A DNA stretch of 26,287 nucleotides from JBLHOS01 sp047623825. GTDB lineage: Bacteria; Pseudomonadota; Alphaproteobacteria; Rhodobacterales; Rhodobacteraceae. Made by a program: the position numbers and the translations under genes. This document shows, piece after piece, positions 1 through 7,706 of this stretch. The stretch is taken from contig JBLHOS010000039.1 of assembly GCA_047623825.1 (NCBI GenBank), forward strand, positions 1-26,287. Reading direction: 5' to 3'. Numbering within the stretch: the stretch's first letter is position 1; every line of letters begins with the position of its first letter. Below the pieces are notes generated by a model. That model did not search any database. It saw nothing but the letters and a program-made list of their open reading frames with translations, and had not been told where the DNA came from.

Positions 1-1
1 T

Positions 2-1000
2 TCAAGTATCGGTGACGGCGCGCAGACCTTTAGCTTCCAGCGTCGCAGCGCCGAATTGAACCGAGAGCTGGATCGCCTGACCGCTGAGCTCGGCTCTGGT
101 CAGGCGGCAAATACCCGTGATGCAGTTCGGGCCGATTTCGCAAAACTTACAGCCGTTGAGCGAGGATTAAGGGAAACCGAAAGCTATCGTTCTGCAGCTT
201 CGGATGCGGCTTTGATTGCCAGCAGCCAGCAAAATGCATTGGAGCTTATCGCCAGCGAAAGCGAAGCCCTTTCAACGACATTGCTTATCAATTCTACAGA
301 TAACGCCAACCAGATGTTGTCTGTAGATGTCGGCCAATCCACTGATACGCTGAATCTAATGTTGAACGCGCTTAACACGGGCGTCGCCGGGCAACACATC
401 TTTGCCGGCACCGCCACTGATCAAGCGCCCTTGGTGACAGCTGAGGCGATGTTGGCTGAGTTGCGACCTATGATTAATCCAGCAATGACTGCCGATGAAA
501 TGATCACCGCGATTGATAGTTGGTTCAACGACAGCGGCGGCGGATTCGAAACCGTCGCCTACAAAGGCAATACGGCAACGATAACGGCCCACATCGGTGA
601 CGGTGAGGCAGTAGATCTTGGGACGACTGCACTTTCCCCCGGGATCAGGGGCGCACTTATGGGCGTCGCCATGACCGCGCTGATTGCCGAAGGCTCGGGA
701 CCTACGGATATTTCTGCCCAGCAAGACATCCTTCAATCAGCCGCGGAAACGCTCAGGTCAGGGGACGCAGCGATTACCCAACAAAGAGCCAAAATCGGCT
801 CGGTTGAGGGCCAGATCGAGGCCACCACAACGCGCCACGATACGGCCATAAATTCCCTGAAACAAGAGCGCACGAATATACTTGGAATTGATGCCTATGA
901 GACCTCGACCCAACTCGACATTGTCGAGGCCCAGCTCGAGACACTCTATATTTTAACCAATCGGTTGGCCAAACTGACATTGACGGAGTTTCTGAGATGA
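2..1000 (+). CDS. flgL: Flagellar hook-filament junction protein FlgL (5' partial)
   Basis: The reading frame is open from base 2, so the true start codon lies just left of the window and probably only a few codons are missing. The protein is predicted to form the hook-filament junction with FlgK and to be exported by the flagellar secretion system. The amino end (SSIGDGAQTFSFQRR) and a long amphipathic helix with ELGSGQAAN are flagellin-like. The carboxy end has the paired coiled-coil helix ending in LETLYILTNRLAKLTLTEFLR-type sequence, as in FlgL. About 330 residues fits the family. It overlaps flgI by 4 bases (ATGA), which suggests translational coupling. The first in-window methionine (base 56) is internal and is not the start. 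FlgL and flagellin are related, but the order flgL-flgI and a separate fliC at 23358 support FlgL. Confidence 0.85.
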   Translation, partial: SSIGDGAQTFSFQRRSAELNRELDRLTAELGSGQAANTRDAVRADFAKLTAVERGLRETESYRSAASDAALIASSQQNALELIASESEALSTTLLINSTDNANQMLSVDVGQSTDTLNLMLNALNTGVAGQHIFAGTATDQAPLVTAEAMLAELRPMINPAMTADEMITAIDSWFNDSGGGFETVAYKGNTATITAHIGDGEAVDLGTTALSPGIRGALMGVAMTALIAEGSGPTDISAQQDILQSAAETLRSGDAAITQQRAKIGSVEGQIEATTTRHDTAINSLKQERTNILGIDAYETSTQLDIVEAQLETLYILTNRLAKLTLTEFLR

Positions 1001-2106
1001 CCATTCGCGCAATTTTCGGCACGATCCTAAGTCTTTTGATATTCACTCTGCCTGCTGGTGCCACGCCGATCCGGATCAAAGATCTTGTCGAATTCGATGG
1101 CGTCCGGGGCAACGACCTAATCGGTTACGGTCTGGTTGTCGGCCTAAATGGTACAGGCGACGGGATCCGGAACGCGCCCTTCACCGAAGAAATCATGGCC
1201 AATATTCTGGAACGACTGGGCGTTAATGTAAGTGGAGAGCAGTTCCGGCCGCAAAATGTGGCTGCGGTCATTGTAACTGCCAGTCTGCCACCATTTGCAC
1301 GGGCCGGCGGCCAAATTGACATTACCGTTTCAGCGATTGGCGACTCCGACAGTTTGCTCGGCGGAACTTTGGTCATGACACCACTGACCGCAGCAGATGG
1401 AGAGATCTATGCCGTGGCTCAAGGCACCGTGATAGCGGGCGGTGTATCTGCGTTTGGTGATGCAGGCAGCGTTGTCCAAGGCGTTCCGACATCCGGCACT
1501 GTTCCGTCTGGGGCCCGTGTTGAGCGGGAAGTGGATTTTGACTTCACGACGTTAAATGATATGCGACTAGCCCTTAGATCTCCCGATTTCACAACGGCAG
1601 AGCGGATCGAACGGGCAATTAACTCTGACTTTGGTCGACCCGTAGCGCGGATGCTCGATGCAGGCACCGTGTCCCTTGATATAGTGGCAACGCGCGCAGC
1701 GTCACCCGCACATGCGCTGAGCCGGATTGAGAACCTGTTAGTGGAACCAGAACAGCGTGCCAGAGTGGTGGTCGATCAACGGTCAGGTACGATTGTTATG
1801 GGCGAAGATGTCCGTATTTCAAGGGTCGCCGTGGCTCAGGGCAACCTTACATTGCGTATCGAGGAGACCCCTATAGTGGTCCAACCCAATCCCTTTGCAG
1901 AAGGCGAAACAGTCATCGTTCCGCGCACCAATGTCACGTTAGAGGAAGAACCAGGCACCGGTCTTGCCGAATTGACAGGGGGCACATCACTGTCCGAAGT
2001 GATCGCAGGCTTGAATGCGCTCGGCGTTTCACCCCGGGATATGATTGATATTTTGAGCAGCATCAAAGCTGCTGGCGCGCTACATGCTGAATTCATCGTC
2101 CGATAA
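997..2106 (+). CDS. flgI: Flagellar P-ring protein FlgI
   Basis: This periplasmic protein polymerises around the rod to form the P ring in the peptidoglycan layer. A Sec signal peptide covers about residues 1-22 (hydrophobic IFGTILSLLIFTLPAGA, then TPIRIKDL). The mature protein begins with the family hallmark RIKDLVEFDGVRGNDLIGYG, followed by GLVVGLNGTGD. The typical C-terminal pattern is also present (TSLSEVIAGLNALGVSPRDMIDILSSIKAAGALHAE). The length of 369 residues is normal. The start ATG overlaps the flgL stop (ATGA). It is the last gene of its transcript and is followed by a strong hairpin at 2123-2147. FlgA, the chaperone for P-ring assembly, is encoded separately at 16882-17310. Confidence 0.97.
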   Translation: MTIRAIFGTILSLLIFTLPAGATPIRIKDLVEFDGVRGNDLIGYGLVVGLNGTGDGIRNAPFTEEIMANILERLGVNVSGEQFRPQNVAAVIVTASLPPFARAGGQIDITVSAIGDSDSLLGGTLVMTPLTAADGEIYAVAQGTVIAGGVSAFGDAGSVVQGVPTSGTVPSGARVEREVDFDFTTLNDMRLALRSPDFTTAERIERAINSDFGRPVARMLDAGTVSLDIVATRAASPAHALSRIENLLVEPEQRARVVVDQRSGTIVMGEDVRISRVAVAQGNLTLRIEETPIVVQPNPFAEGETVIVPRTNVTLEEEPGTGLAELTGGTSLSEVIAGLNALGVSPRDMIDILSSIKAAGALHAEFIVR

Positions 2107-2122
2107 GTGGGGATGATAAGAT

Positions 2123-2147
2123 AGGCGCGCCGCTGCCCGGCGCGCCT
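2123..2147. terminator. Hairpin terminator between convergent flgI and the FliG-like gene
   Basis: A perfect 9-bp inverted repeat, AGGCGCGCC at 2123-2131 and GGCGCGCCT at 2139-2147, encloses the 7-base loop GCTGCCC. It lies 16 bases after the flgI stop and 4 bases after the stop of the facing gene. The very GC-rich stem and convergent placement suggest a bidirectional terminator. The T-run is weak on both sides. Confidence 0.75.
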
Positions 2148-2151
2148 GATT

Positions 2152-2646
2152 TCAGGCATTAATTCTACGGGCGGCGCGCAGCACAGAGCGGGCGTGAATT
2201 CCAGGCAACGATCGAAGGAACCTCGCCCGCTCTGCGGCAGGCCGATCCTTTAATGTCATTGCAATTACACTGGGATGCTCAGATGCTAAATCTGCCGGAT
2301 TCAACAAGGCTGAAACTCTCTCGGGCCAGCGCAGTGCAATATCCTCTCTTGGCACGGCCAGAATTTTTGGGTTAGCCCGCTGGGGTATATTCGGATCAAG
2401 TTTAGATAAGATCCCTTTGGCCCGCAGACGGCCCAATATGTCATTCTGACGCCAGGCAAGGTCACTGGGTAGTTCAGCTTGGCTTTCTTGCCCAATCGCA
2501 TCCATGACTGAGGCACCAAGACCTTGAGCGCTGAGCCGCGCCAAACCGTCTGGGCCCAGCAAACCCAATAGGGCCCGAGCCTTTTGAGCATATGCATTTG
2601 AAGACTGTGGTCTAATTTGGGGTAGAGGTTTTACTGCGTCAGGCAT
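2152..2646 (-). CDS. Short FliG-like protein (N and middle domain only), probable motor switch component
   Basis: This 164-residue protein follows fliP. Its second half resembles the FliG middle domain: residues 121-163 read ASEHPSVIAMTLKDRP, then AAERARFLRSLP, then a helix ending in RAARRI. The EHPQ-type motif is EHPS at 123-126, followed by the family's spaced LxSLP and arginine-rich helix. Residues 20-45 (AQKARALLGLLGPDGLARLS) resemble the FliF-binding first helices of FliG. The protein ends immediately after the middle-domain helix, so the C-terminal torque domain is absent; FliG is usually about 330-350 residues. The start chosen is the ATG 14 bases after the fliP stop; a TTG start inside fliP would add 19 residues. 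A facing hairpin follows the stop, so the gene looks complete, not interrupted. It may be a FliG remnant, a split FliG half or a separate accessory protein. Confidence 0.55.
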   Translation of the reverse strand: MPDAVKPLPQIRPQSSNAYAQKARALLGLLGPDGLARLSAQGLGASVMDAIGQESQAELPSDLAWRQNDILGRLRAKGILSKLDPNIPQRANPKILAVPREDIALRWPERVSALLNPADLASEHPSVIAMTLKDRPAAERARFLRSLPGIHARSVLRAARRINA

Positions 2647-2660
2647 GAGATCCGGTTTCC

Positions 2661-3386
2661 TTAGAAATAACTGCGAACAAGGGCGCTGGTCAGCAGCGAC
2701 CACCCATCTGCCACCACAAAGAACGCAAGTTTGAATGGAAGCGAAACAATGGCTGGCGGCACCATCATCATGCCCATCGACATCAAGATTGCTGCAACCA
2801 CGAGGTCGATGATTAAGAACGGCAAGAAGATAAGAAATCCGATTTGAAAGGCTCGTTCAACTTCGCTCAACATGAACGACGGGATAAGAATGGAGGCGTC
2901 AGGCTCCACCCCAATCGGCAACTCACGAAGTTCCGCAAGGCTACGCAACGTCTCCGGATTTACACGGCTTTGCATGAAAATCTGAAACGGCTCATAGGCG
3001 CGCGAGATTGCGACTGACAACTCAAGTTGCTCACTTAGCAACGGCCCTATGCCAGCAGCATAAGATGCCTCAAAAACCGGCGCCATCACGAAATATGTAA
3101 GAAAGAGTGCCAGGCTGACAATCAACATATTTGGGGGTGACTGCTGTAGCCCAATCGCTTGGCGCAAGATCGACAGAACGGTCACGATAAACGGAAAACA
3201 GGTCACCATGATTGCAAGACCTGGTGCGAGGCTAAGCACGGTGATCAGTGCGATCAATTGCAACGACCGCGCGGTCAATGATGTCTCGTCGCCCAGATCA
3301 ATCGAGATGTCCTGAGAAAATGCCGGGCCACAAAGAACGCAGATCGCAAGGACCATCAAAAAAGAGATCCTGGGGAGCGCGTGCAT
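2661..3386 (-). CDS. fliP: Flagellar type III export gate protein FliP
   Basis: FliP forms the core export channel with FliQ and FliR in the MS-ring pore. A cleavable signal peptide is visible (MHALPRISFLMVLAICVLCG, then AFSQ), which is usual for FliP. Four membrane segments follow, with the family motifs APGLAIMVTCFPFIVTVLSI, the QQSPPN stretch, LALFLTYFVM, and at the end SMGMMMVPPAIVSLPFK. The length of 241 residues is normal. The ATG at 3386 gives the best signal peptide. In-frame ATG codons at 3398 and 3407 and a TTG at 3410 would lengthen it by up to 8 residues, and none has a clear ribosome binding site. The fliN stop lies at 3388-3390, so the two genes abut or overlap and are probably coupled. 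Confidence 0.95.
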   Translation of the reverse strand: MHALPRISFLMVLAICVLCGPAFSQDISIDLGDETSLTARSLQLIALITVLSLAPGLAIMVTCFPFIVTVLSILRQAIGLQQSPPNMLIVSLALFLTYFVMAPVFEASYAAGIGPLLSEQLELSVAISRAYEPFQIFMQSRVNPETLRSLAELRELPIGVEPDASILIPSFMLSEVERAFQIGFLIFLPFLIIDLVVAAILMSMGMMMVPPAIVSLPFKLAFFVVADGWSLLTSALVRSYF

Positions 3387-3387
3387 T

Positions 3388-3681
3388 CTAGGTTGCATCA
3401 ACGACATCAATCACATGTGTAATGCGAACAGCCAAATGACCCGCTTGCGCGCCGTCCTGTTCAATCAGCTCGCCCGTTGCAACGACCCGGTCCCCAACGA
3501 CAAGCTCGACAGCTTGATTGATACGCTGGTCCAAAGGCACGACAGCGTCCAACTCAAGCTCAGCCAGTTCCCCAACCGTTAAACGGGCCCTCCCGACCAC
3601 AACGCGCAGCTCAATCGGAACGCTGCGCAGAATATGGGACACAAATCCCAACGTCCGCTCTGGTGTTTCAGTGTCAGGCAC
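3388..3681 (-). CDS. fliN: Flagellar motor switch protein FliN
   Basis: FliN is a C-ring protein that binds FliM and FliH and docks export substrates. The 97 residues are a single SpoA/FliN C-terminal domain: IELRVVVGRARLTVGELAEL, the hydrophobic patch around VVPLDQ, then the closing VRITHVID strand. The start chosen is the GTG at 3681, which overlaps the fliH stop (GTGCCTGA). It has a good ribosome binding site, GAGGGAG, nine bases upstream. A TTG farther upstream would add 19 residues with no homology-like character. FliN proteins are often longer because of a variable N-terminal part, which this one almost lacks. No fliM is present in the window. Confidence 0.93.
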   Translation of the reverse strand: MPDTETPERTLGFVSHILRSVPIELRVVVGRARLTVGELAELELDAVVPLDQRINQAVELVVGDRVVATGELIEQDGAQAGHLAVRITHVIDVVDAT

Positions 3682-4279
3682 TTTCAAGTACTCCCTCAGA
3701 TTGCATTTGTGAGGTGAAATCGCGGATCGCCGTCGCAATTTTCTCGATTGAGGCGGAAAGGTTTATTTCCCGTTCCTCAGAGCCAAACCGCAACGTGACT
3801 TGGCCATCTGCGTACGCGGGCTCTTCAACGATGCTGATTGAGATCTCCATATGGCGTTCAACCAGGCGCTCCAGTGCGCTGCGGGCGACCGGTGCGCAGA
3901 TCAAAACGCAACTTGGCTCAGCCATAGTTTGCGCAATAGGCAAAAGTTCAGCATCGACCACTTCGGCCAAACCCTCGGCCACAAGACGCGGCAACAGACA
4001 ATCCAAAATCTCCCGTAATAGCGGTTGGAGCGATGTCAGCACGGCGGCACGCGCCTCAAGAAACGTGAAGCTGATATCGTGAAGATTTTGCGTGAGATCC
4101 GCACTGATCCGAGATCGGCTTGACGCTTCGGAGGAGTTCGCATCTTCCCAACCACTTTTGTAGCCAGCCTCATAGGCCTCTAATTTGAGCCCTTCAGCAT
4201 CCGTCACGCCTGAAATTACCCCGCGTCGATCTAACTTTTCGAGTGTCCCAAACTCTTCTAACTTCAGTGGAATGGTCAT
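3674..4279 (-). CDS. fliH: FliH-like flagellar export ATPase regulator
   Basis: FliH is the peripheral stator of the flagellar ATPase FliI and links it to FliN at the C ring. The 201-residue protein begins with MTIPLKLEEFG. It has the glycine-spaced YEAGYKSGWEDA segment near residues 36-47, then a helical stretch and a C-terminal globular part with IVEEPAYADGQVTLRFGSEEREI, matching the FliH layout. FliH proteins diverge strongly, so the call leans on position between fliF and fliN. It overlaps the fliF stop by ATGA and the fliN start by 8 bases, so all are translated from one message. Its partner FliI is encoded apart, at 20311. Confidence 0.85.
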   Translation of the reverse strand: MTIPLKLEEFGTLEKLDRRGVISGVTDAEGLKLEAYEAGYKSGWEDANSSEASSRSRISADLTQNLHDISFTFLEARAAVLTSLQPLLREILDCLLPRLVAEGLAEVVDAELLPIAQTMAEPSCVLICAPVARSALERLVERHMEISISIVEEPAYADGQVTLRFGSEEREINLSASIEKIATAIRDFTSQMQSEGVLESA

Positions 4280-5931
4280 ATTATAGGCTCCTCATCCTCT
4301 TCCATCCAGCTGCGCAAAATTTCGACGGTTTCGACCTCACGCTCTTGGATCAGGGACCGAAGCCGGTCGACAGGGTTTGGACCAGCAAGTTCAATTGCAC
4401 CCGTCGTCTGTCGGTTAGGCAGTATCGCCTCCCCAGAAACATTGGGGTCAGTCGCTACTGCCGCTGGCCCCGTCGCTGAGTTTGCGGTTGAAGGTGTCGC
4501 TGATCTGGCGCCCGGTCCCGTATCTGCAAGGGCGAGTTGACTAGACGTCGCAGTTCTGGACAAAAATCCGGTAGGCTCGGACTGGAACCCTGCAACTGCG
4601 ATGGGACGGATGACGAAAAGACCCAGCACCAAGGTCACTACGCCAAGCACAACAACCTGAACGAGACGTCCAACATCAAGACCGTTGAAAAGCCCAGTAG
4701 TCTGGCTAACCAAGGGCAAGGTTTCGACCGCTTCGAATTGCATGGAATGGATCGTGATCTGGTCGCCCCGCGCCGCATCAAACCCGATCGCAGATTGGAC
4801 CAACCCACGCAACGCTTCCAGCTCTTCAGCCGCGCGCGGTTCTGTGACGGCAATACCGTCATCGCCGATCCGCGTGACGGCATTGACCAAAACTGCAATA
4901 CCGAGCCGCCGGATGCCCCCTGGCATCTGTTCAATCTCGCGCTGCGTTTCGGAAACTTCGTAGTTCACCCGCTCACGCGTCTGGCTATTTTGCGAAGACG
5001 AGGTTGAGCCACTGTCCCCAGCCCCGTCACCATTGGGCAAATTGGAGGCGACTGATACGCCACCAGTACCCGCATCTTGGGAGGTGTCTGACCGCTCTTC
5101 GTTGTCGGTGCTGATCACAACGCGACTGCTTGGGTCAATTTGATGCTCAACGATGGTTTCACGGGCGGTGATCAGCTCAACACTGACCTCGACAACTGCG
5201 TTTTGCGGACCAACGCGTGCACCTAGCAAACGCTCAATATTTTGCCGCAACACGAGGGCGCGGCTTTGAGCGTCCGAGCTGACGGATTGGGACGCAGCAT
5301 TACTTAAGACCTGGCCGCTGTCTGCATCAATCACGACGACGTCTTCGGCGCTGAGACCGGATACAGCTGATGCCACAAGGAACCGTAGTGATCGCGCGTG
5401 GCTCTCAGAAAGGGCGCCGCCAGCGGGCCGAACACTGACCGACCCAGTAACAGTACTACGTGATTGGAAGGGATCATTCGTGGGCGTTGCGAGGTGCACA
5501 CGGGCCGCATTAATTAAGGGACTCGCCACGATCGTGCGTGCAAGCTCCCCCTCCTTTGCGCGCCAATAGGCTGCATCAAACATCTGGGACGTCGTGCCGA
5601 ACCCAGACAATCCGTCCAGCAATTCATACCCCGCGGGGCCGTTCGCCGGAAGGTTCTCTGCAGCCAGGCTCATCCGTAACTGGTCCCGATCGGACTGATC
5701 GACGTATATGGCGTCACCCCGGACGTCATGCATGACACCACGTTGCTCTAGGGCCGCGATCACTTCACCAGCGGCACCAGGATCCAAGCCCGCATATAGA
5801 AGAACATAACTTGGTGTCGTGGCAACGCGCGACAAGATCAAGACGCATGCAATCAGTGCTGCAATGCCGCCGACTAAGGCCCCTTTCTTGCGGGGTGCCA
5901 GGGCCATCCAAAAATTTTGTAACTGGCTCAC
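4276..5931 (-). CDS. fliF: Flagellar MS-ring protein FliF
   Basis: FliF forms the MS ring in the inner membrane that houses the export gate and carries the C ring. Two membrane segments are visible: GALVGGIAALIACVLILS near the start, and LVQVVVLGVVTLVLGLFVI in the C-terminal third. Between them is the periplasmic ring-building region (LLYAGLDPGAAGEVIAALE; NYEVSETQREIEQMPGGIRR), with a low-complexity Ser/Gly-rich loop between. The cytoplasmic end carries the conserved FliG-binding segment PVDRLRSLIQEREVETVEI, then LRSWMEE. The start chosen is the GTG at 5931 (product VSQLQNFWMALAPRKK), preceded by GAGG five bases upstream and matching the usual FliF beginning. An upstream ATG at 5991 would add 20 residues but lacks a ribosome site and falls in a CtrA-like box. 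The product is 551 residues. Confidence 0.95.
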   Translation of the reverse strand: MSQLQNFWMALAPRKKGALVGGIAALIACVLILSRVATTPSYVLLYAGLDPGAAGEVIAALEQRGVMHDVRGDAIYVDQSDRDQLRMSLAAENLPANGPAGYELLDGLSGFGTTSQMFDAAYWRAKEGELARTIVASPLINAARVHLATPTNDPFQSRSTVTGSVSVRPAGGALSESHARSLRFLVASAVSGLSAEDVVVIDADSGQVLSNAASQSVSSDAQSRALVLRQNIERLLGARVGPQNAVVEVSVELITARETIVEHQIDPSSRVVISTDNEERSDTSQDAGTGGVSVASNLPNGDGAGDSGSTSSSQNSQTRERVNYEVSETQREIEQMPGGIRRLGIAVLVNAVTRIGDDGIAVTEPRAAEELEALRGLVQSAIGFDAARGDQITIHSMQFEAVETLPLVSQTTGLFNGLDVGRLVQVVVLGVVTLVLGLFVIRPIAVAGFQSEPTGFLSRTATSSQLALADTGPGARSATPSTANSATGPAAVATDPNVSGEAILPNRQTTGAIELAGPNPVDRLRSLIQEREVETVEILRSWMEEDEEPII

Positions 5932-6055
5932 TATATCCTCGATTCGTTGCGCCGTTCTGGCAGGAACACGATCTGGATAACCGTCGGGCATTAACAATGG
6001 GTTAGTCCTGTTAGCCTAAACATCAGCGCAACAGAGAATCCTAAAAGGCGCTAGA
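5932..6055. promoter_or_regulatory. Divergent promoter region between fliF and fliL
   Basis: These 124 bases must carry promoters for the leftward fliF operon and the rightward fliL-motA group. They contain TTAA-N7-TTAG at 5991-6005, which differs by one base from the CtrA consensus TTAA-N7-TTAA. A further TTAG lies at 6011-6014. AAGG, seven bases before the fliL ATG, is the probable ribosome site. No clear sigma-70 or sigma-54 element stands out. The site overlaps the first possible (longer) fliF start, which favours the downstream GTG start. Confidence 0.5.
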
Positions 6056-6547
6056 ATGGCAACGTCCGATGCTGATCAAACCACAGCAACAACACCCAAA
6101 AAGGGCATGTTGGTTCCAATCCTTTTGGGTGTGATTCTTGCCTGCTTTGCAGGTGGCGGCGGATATTGGGCAACGGCTTATGGACCACTTTCATCCGCCC
6201 CTGAAGAACGTGACGACATAGTGGAAGTTGAAGAACGATCAGCAGAACCTGTCGAGTTTGTGCCCCTAGAAACGCTGATAATCTCTCTTGGACCAGAGAA
6301 TGGTGGACGACACTTGATCTTCACAGCACATCTCGAAGTGCCCCGCAGTTATGAGGACGAGGTTTCCCATCTTCGCCCACGCATTTTGGACGTTCTCAAT
6401 AGTTATCTCCGTGTGATCGATCTGTCGGATCTAAGCGAAGCGTCAACTCTTGGACGGCTCCGCGCTCAAATGCTCCGACGGGTGCAAGTCGTGGCTGGCA
6501 CAGGCCGCGTCAATGACCTTTTAGTAACAGAATTCGTGGTGAACTGA
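6056..6547 (+). CDS. fliL: Flagellar basal body protein FliL (copy 1)
   Basis: FliL is a single-pass inner-membrane protein that surrounds the stator and supports motor torque. The 163-residue protein has a charged cytoplasmic N terminus, one membrane segment at about residues 17-41 (GMLVPILLGVILACFAGGGGYW), an acidic linker, and a periplasmic FliL domain. That domain has FVPLETLIISLGPENGGRHL, then RPRILDVLNSYLRVIDLSDL, and a closing DLLVTEFVVN strand. It opens the rightward operon that includes motE-like and motA genes, consistent with a stator role. A second FliL family gene lies at 15594-16118. The next gene starts on the last base of this stop codon (TGATG). Confidence 0.93.
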   Translation: MATSDADQTTATTPKKGMLVPILLGVILACFAGGGGYWATAYGPLSSAPEERDDIVEVEERSAEPVEFVPLETLIISLGPENGGRHLIFTAHLEVPRSYEDEVSHLRPRILDVLNSYLRVIDLSDLSEASTLGRLRAQMLRRVQVVAGTGRVNDLLVTEFVVN

Positions 6548-7032
6548 TGGCAGATATGATTTCTTTCTTGACTGATGTCCTACTCGCTTTGGCCGCCTTC
6601 GGCGCGGCATTTTATTGCATGCGCTTGTCAAAAAGGTTGCAAAAATTGACCAGTTTTGACGACGGTCTAGGAGGCGCAATCGCAGTCTTATCAGCGCAAG
6701 TAGACGACATGAATAAGGTTTTAGAGCAAGTCAAAGCGGGTTCAGGCGATGCCGCAGCACGACTGGAAACCCTAACAACTGAAGCCAGAACCCTTGCCGA
6801 AGAATTGGAAATCGTCATGGCCGCCTGCCATGATCTGACAGACCCACAAGAGACCGCACCGTCACCGGTGCCAACCGCGTCCATACTCGATGATATCATG
6901 AATGAAGCGTCCTTCGTCGCGGACCCCGATACGCCAGTATTTGGCAGCCGGCGGTCCCAACCGAACGAGGTTGATTTGACTGCACCAACGCCTCTGTTTC
7001 AACATCGTCAAGCTAGCGTTCAGCGCGGGTAA
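6547..7032 (+). CDS. Small membrane-anchored coiled-coil protein in the flagellar operon
   Basis: I do not recognise this 161-residue protein with certainty. Residues 1-25 form one membrane helix (ISFLTDVLLALAAFGAAFYC), followed at once by basic RLSKRLQKL. A predicted coiled coil follows at about residues 35-95 (VLSAQVDDMNKVLEQVK; ARLETLTTEARTLAEELEIV), then a Pro- and Asp-rich tail. The layout resembles the short flagellar-cluster proteins of the DUF6468 kind. Caulobacter PflI, a bitopic flagellar positioning protein, has a loosely similar plan, but I cannot show homology. Its start overlaps the fliL stop by one base and a motE-like gene follows six bases later, so a stator or basal-body scaffold role is inferred from position. 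Confidence 0.7.
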   Translation: MADMISFLTDVLLALAAFGAAFYCMRLSKRLQKLTSFDDGLGGAIAVLSAQVDDMNKVLEQVKAGSGDAAARLETLTTEARTLAEELEIVMAACHDLTDPQETAPSPVPTASILDDIMNEASFVADPDTPVFGSRRSQPNEVDLTAPTPLFQHRQASVQRG

Positions 7033-7038
7033 CAGAAA

Positions 7039-7662
7039 ATGGGACTTTTTAAGAGAGCACATAAAAACCGCGGCAAGACTCGGCGACCAGGATGGTTACT
7101 AAGCGGCCTCGTGACTATCTTTATCTTGTCGGGATTGCTGCGGTTTGGGCAATTCGGGATGGCATGGGCGACGGCGGGGGATCCTGTGCCGGTGCCGACA
7201 CCTAACAGCGAGACGTGCGAACAACTGGCCCCCGTTGAAGAGGCGCTAAGCTTGGTTCGTAGCCGACTGATGGATCTTGAGGCGCGTGAAATCACGCTCG
7301 CGGAGCGAGAGCAGGCGATAGGGGTGGCCCAAGAAATTGTTGAGCAGCAACTTCAGGCGCTTGGCGATGCTGGTGACCGGCTGGAAAACATGCTGGCATT
7401 GTCAGACACCGCCGCCGAGGATGATCTTGCTCAACTGACTCGGGTATACGAGTCGATGTCCGCCGCAGACGTCGCCGCAGTCTTTGAACAGATGGAGCCG
7501 GCCTTTGCGGCAGGTTTTTTGGCACGCATGCAGTCAGAGGCTGCAGCCGGCCTGCTGTCCGAACTGAGGCCCGAAACAGCCTATTCGCTCAGTGTTCTTT
7601 TGGCGGCCAGAAACAGCTCAGCCCCACAGTCTCGTCGACCCGTTGACGAAACTGAAAATTAA
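7039..7662 (+). CDS. MotE-like protein with MgtE N-terminal-type domain
   Basis: This is probably a periplasmic motility chaperone of the MotE type; in Sinorhizobium, MotE stabilises the periplasmic motor protein MotC. A basic N terminus (KRAHKNRGKTRRPG) precedes a membrane segment at about residues 19-37 (LLSGLVTIFILSGLLRF). A coiled coil spans about residues 62-125, and the C-terminal helices match the MgtE_N pattern: YESMSAADVAAVFEQMEPAF, then FLARMQSEAAAGLLSELRPE. The length of 207 residues fits. It lies six bases after the preceding gene and 44 bases before motA, supporting a stator-related role. No motC-like gene is in the window. The MgtE_N fold is distantly related to FliG helical repeats, so direct rotor contact is also possible. 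Confidence 0.8.
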   Translation: MGLFKRAHKNRGKTRRPGWLLSGLVTIFILSGLLRFGQFGMAWATAGDPVPVPTPNSETCEQLAPVEEALSLVRSRLMDLEAREITLAEREQAIGVAQEIVEQQLQALGDAGDRLENMLALSDTAAEDDLAQLTRVYESMSAADVAAVFEQMEPAFAAGFLARMQSEAAAGLLSELRPETAYSLSVLLAARNSSAPQSRRPVDETEN

Positions 7663-7706
7663 GCAGTTTTCCCCATCCTGTCCCAGACAATCCTAAGGAG
7701 TTTCGA

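Noticed and set aside
3663..4082. Plus-strand frame of 139 codons across fliH and fliN
   Set aside because: It is antisense to two well-supported genes and has no family-like features.
4537..5007. Plus-strand frame of 156 codons across fliF
   Set aside because: It is antisense to the conserved C-terminal half of fliF, with a shadow-like composition.
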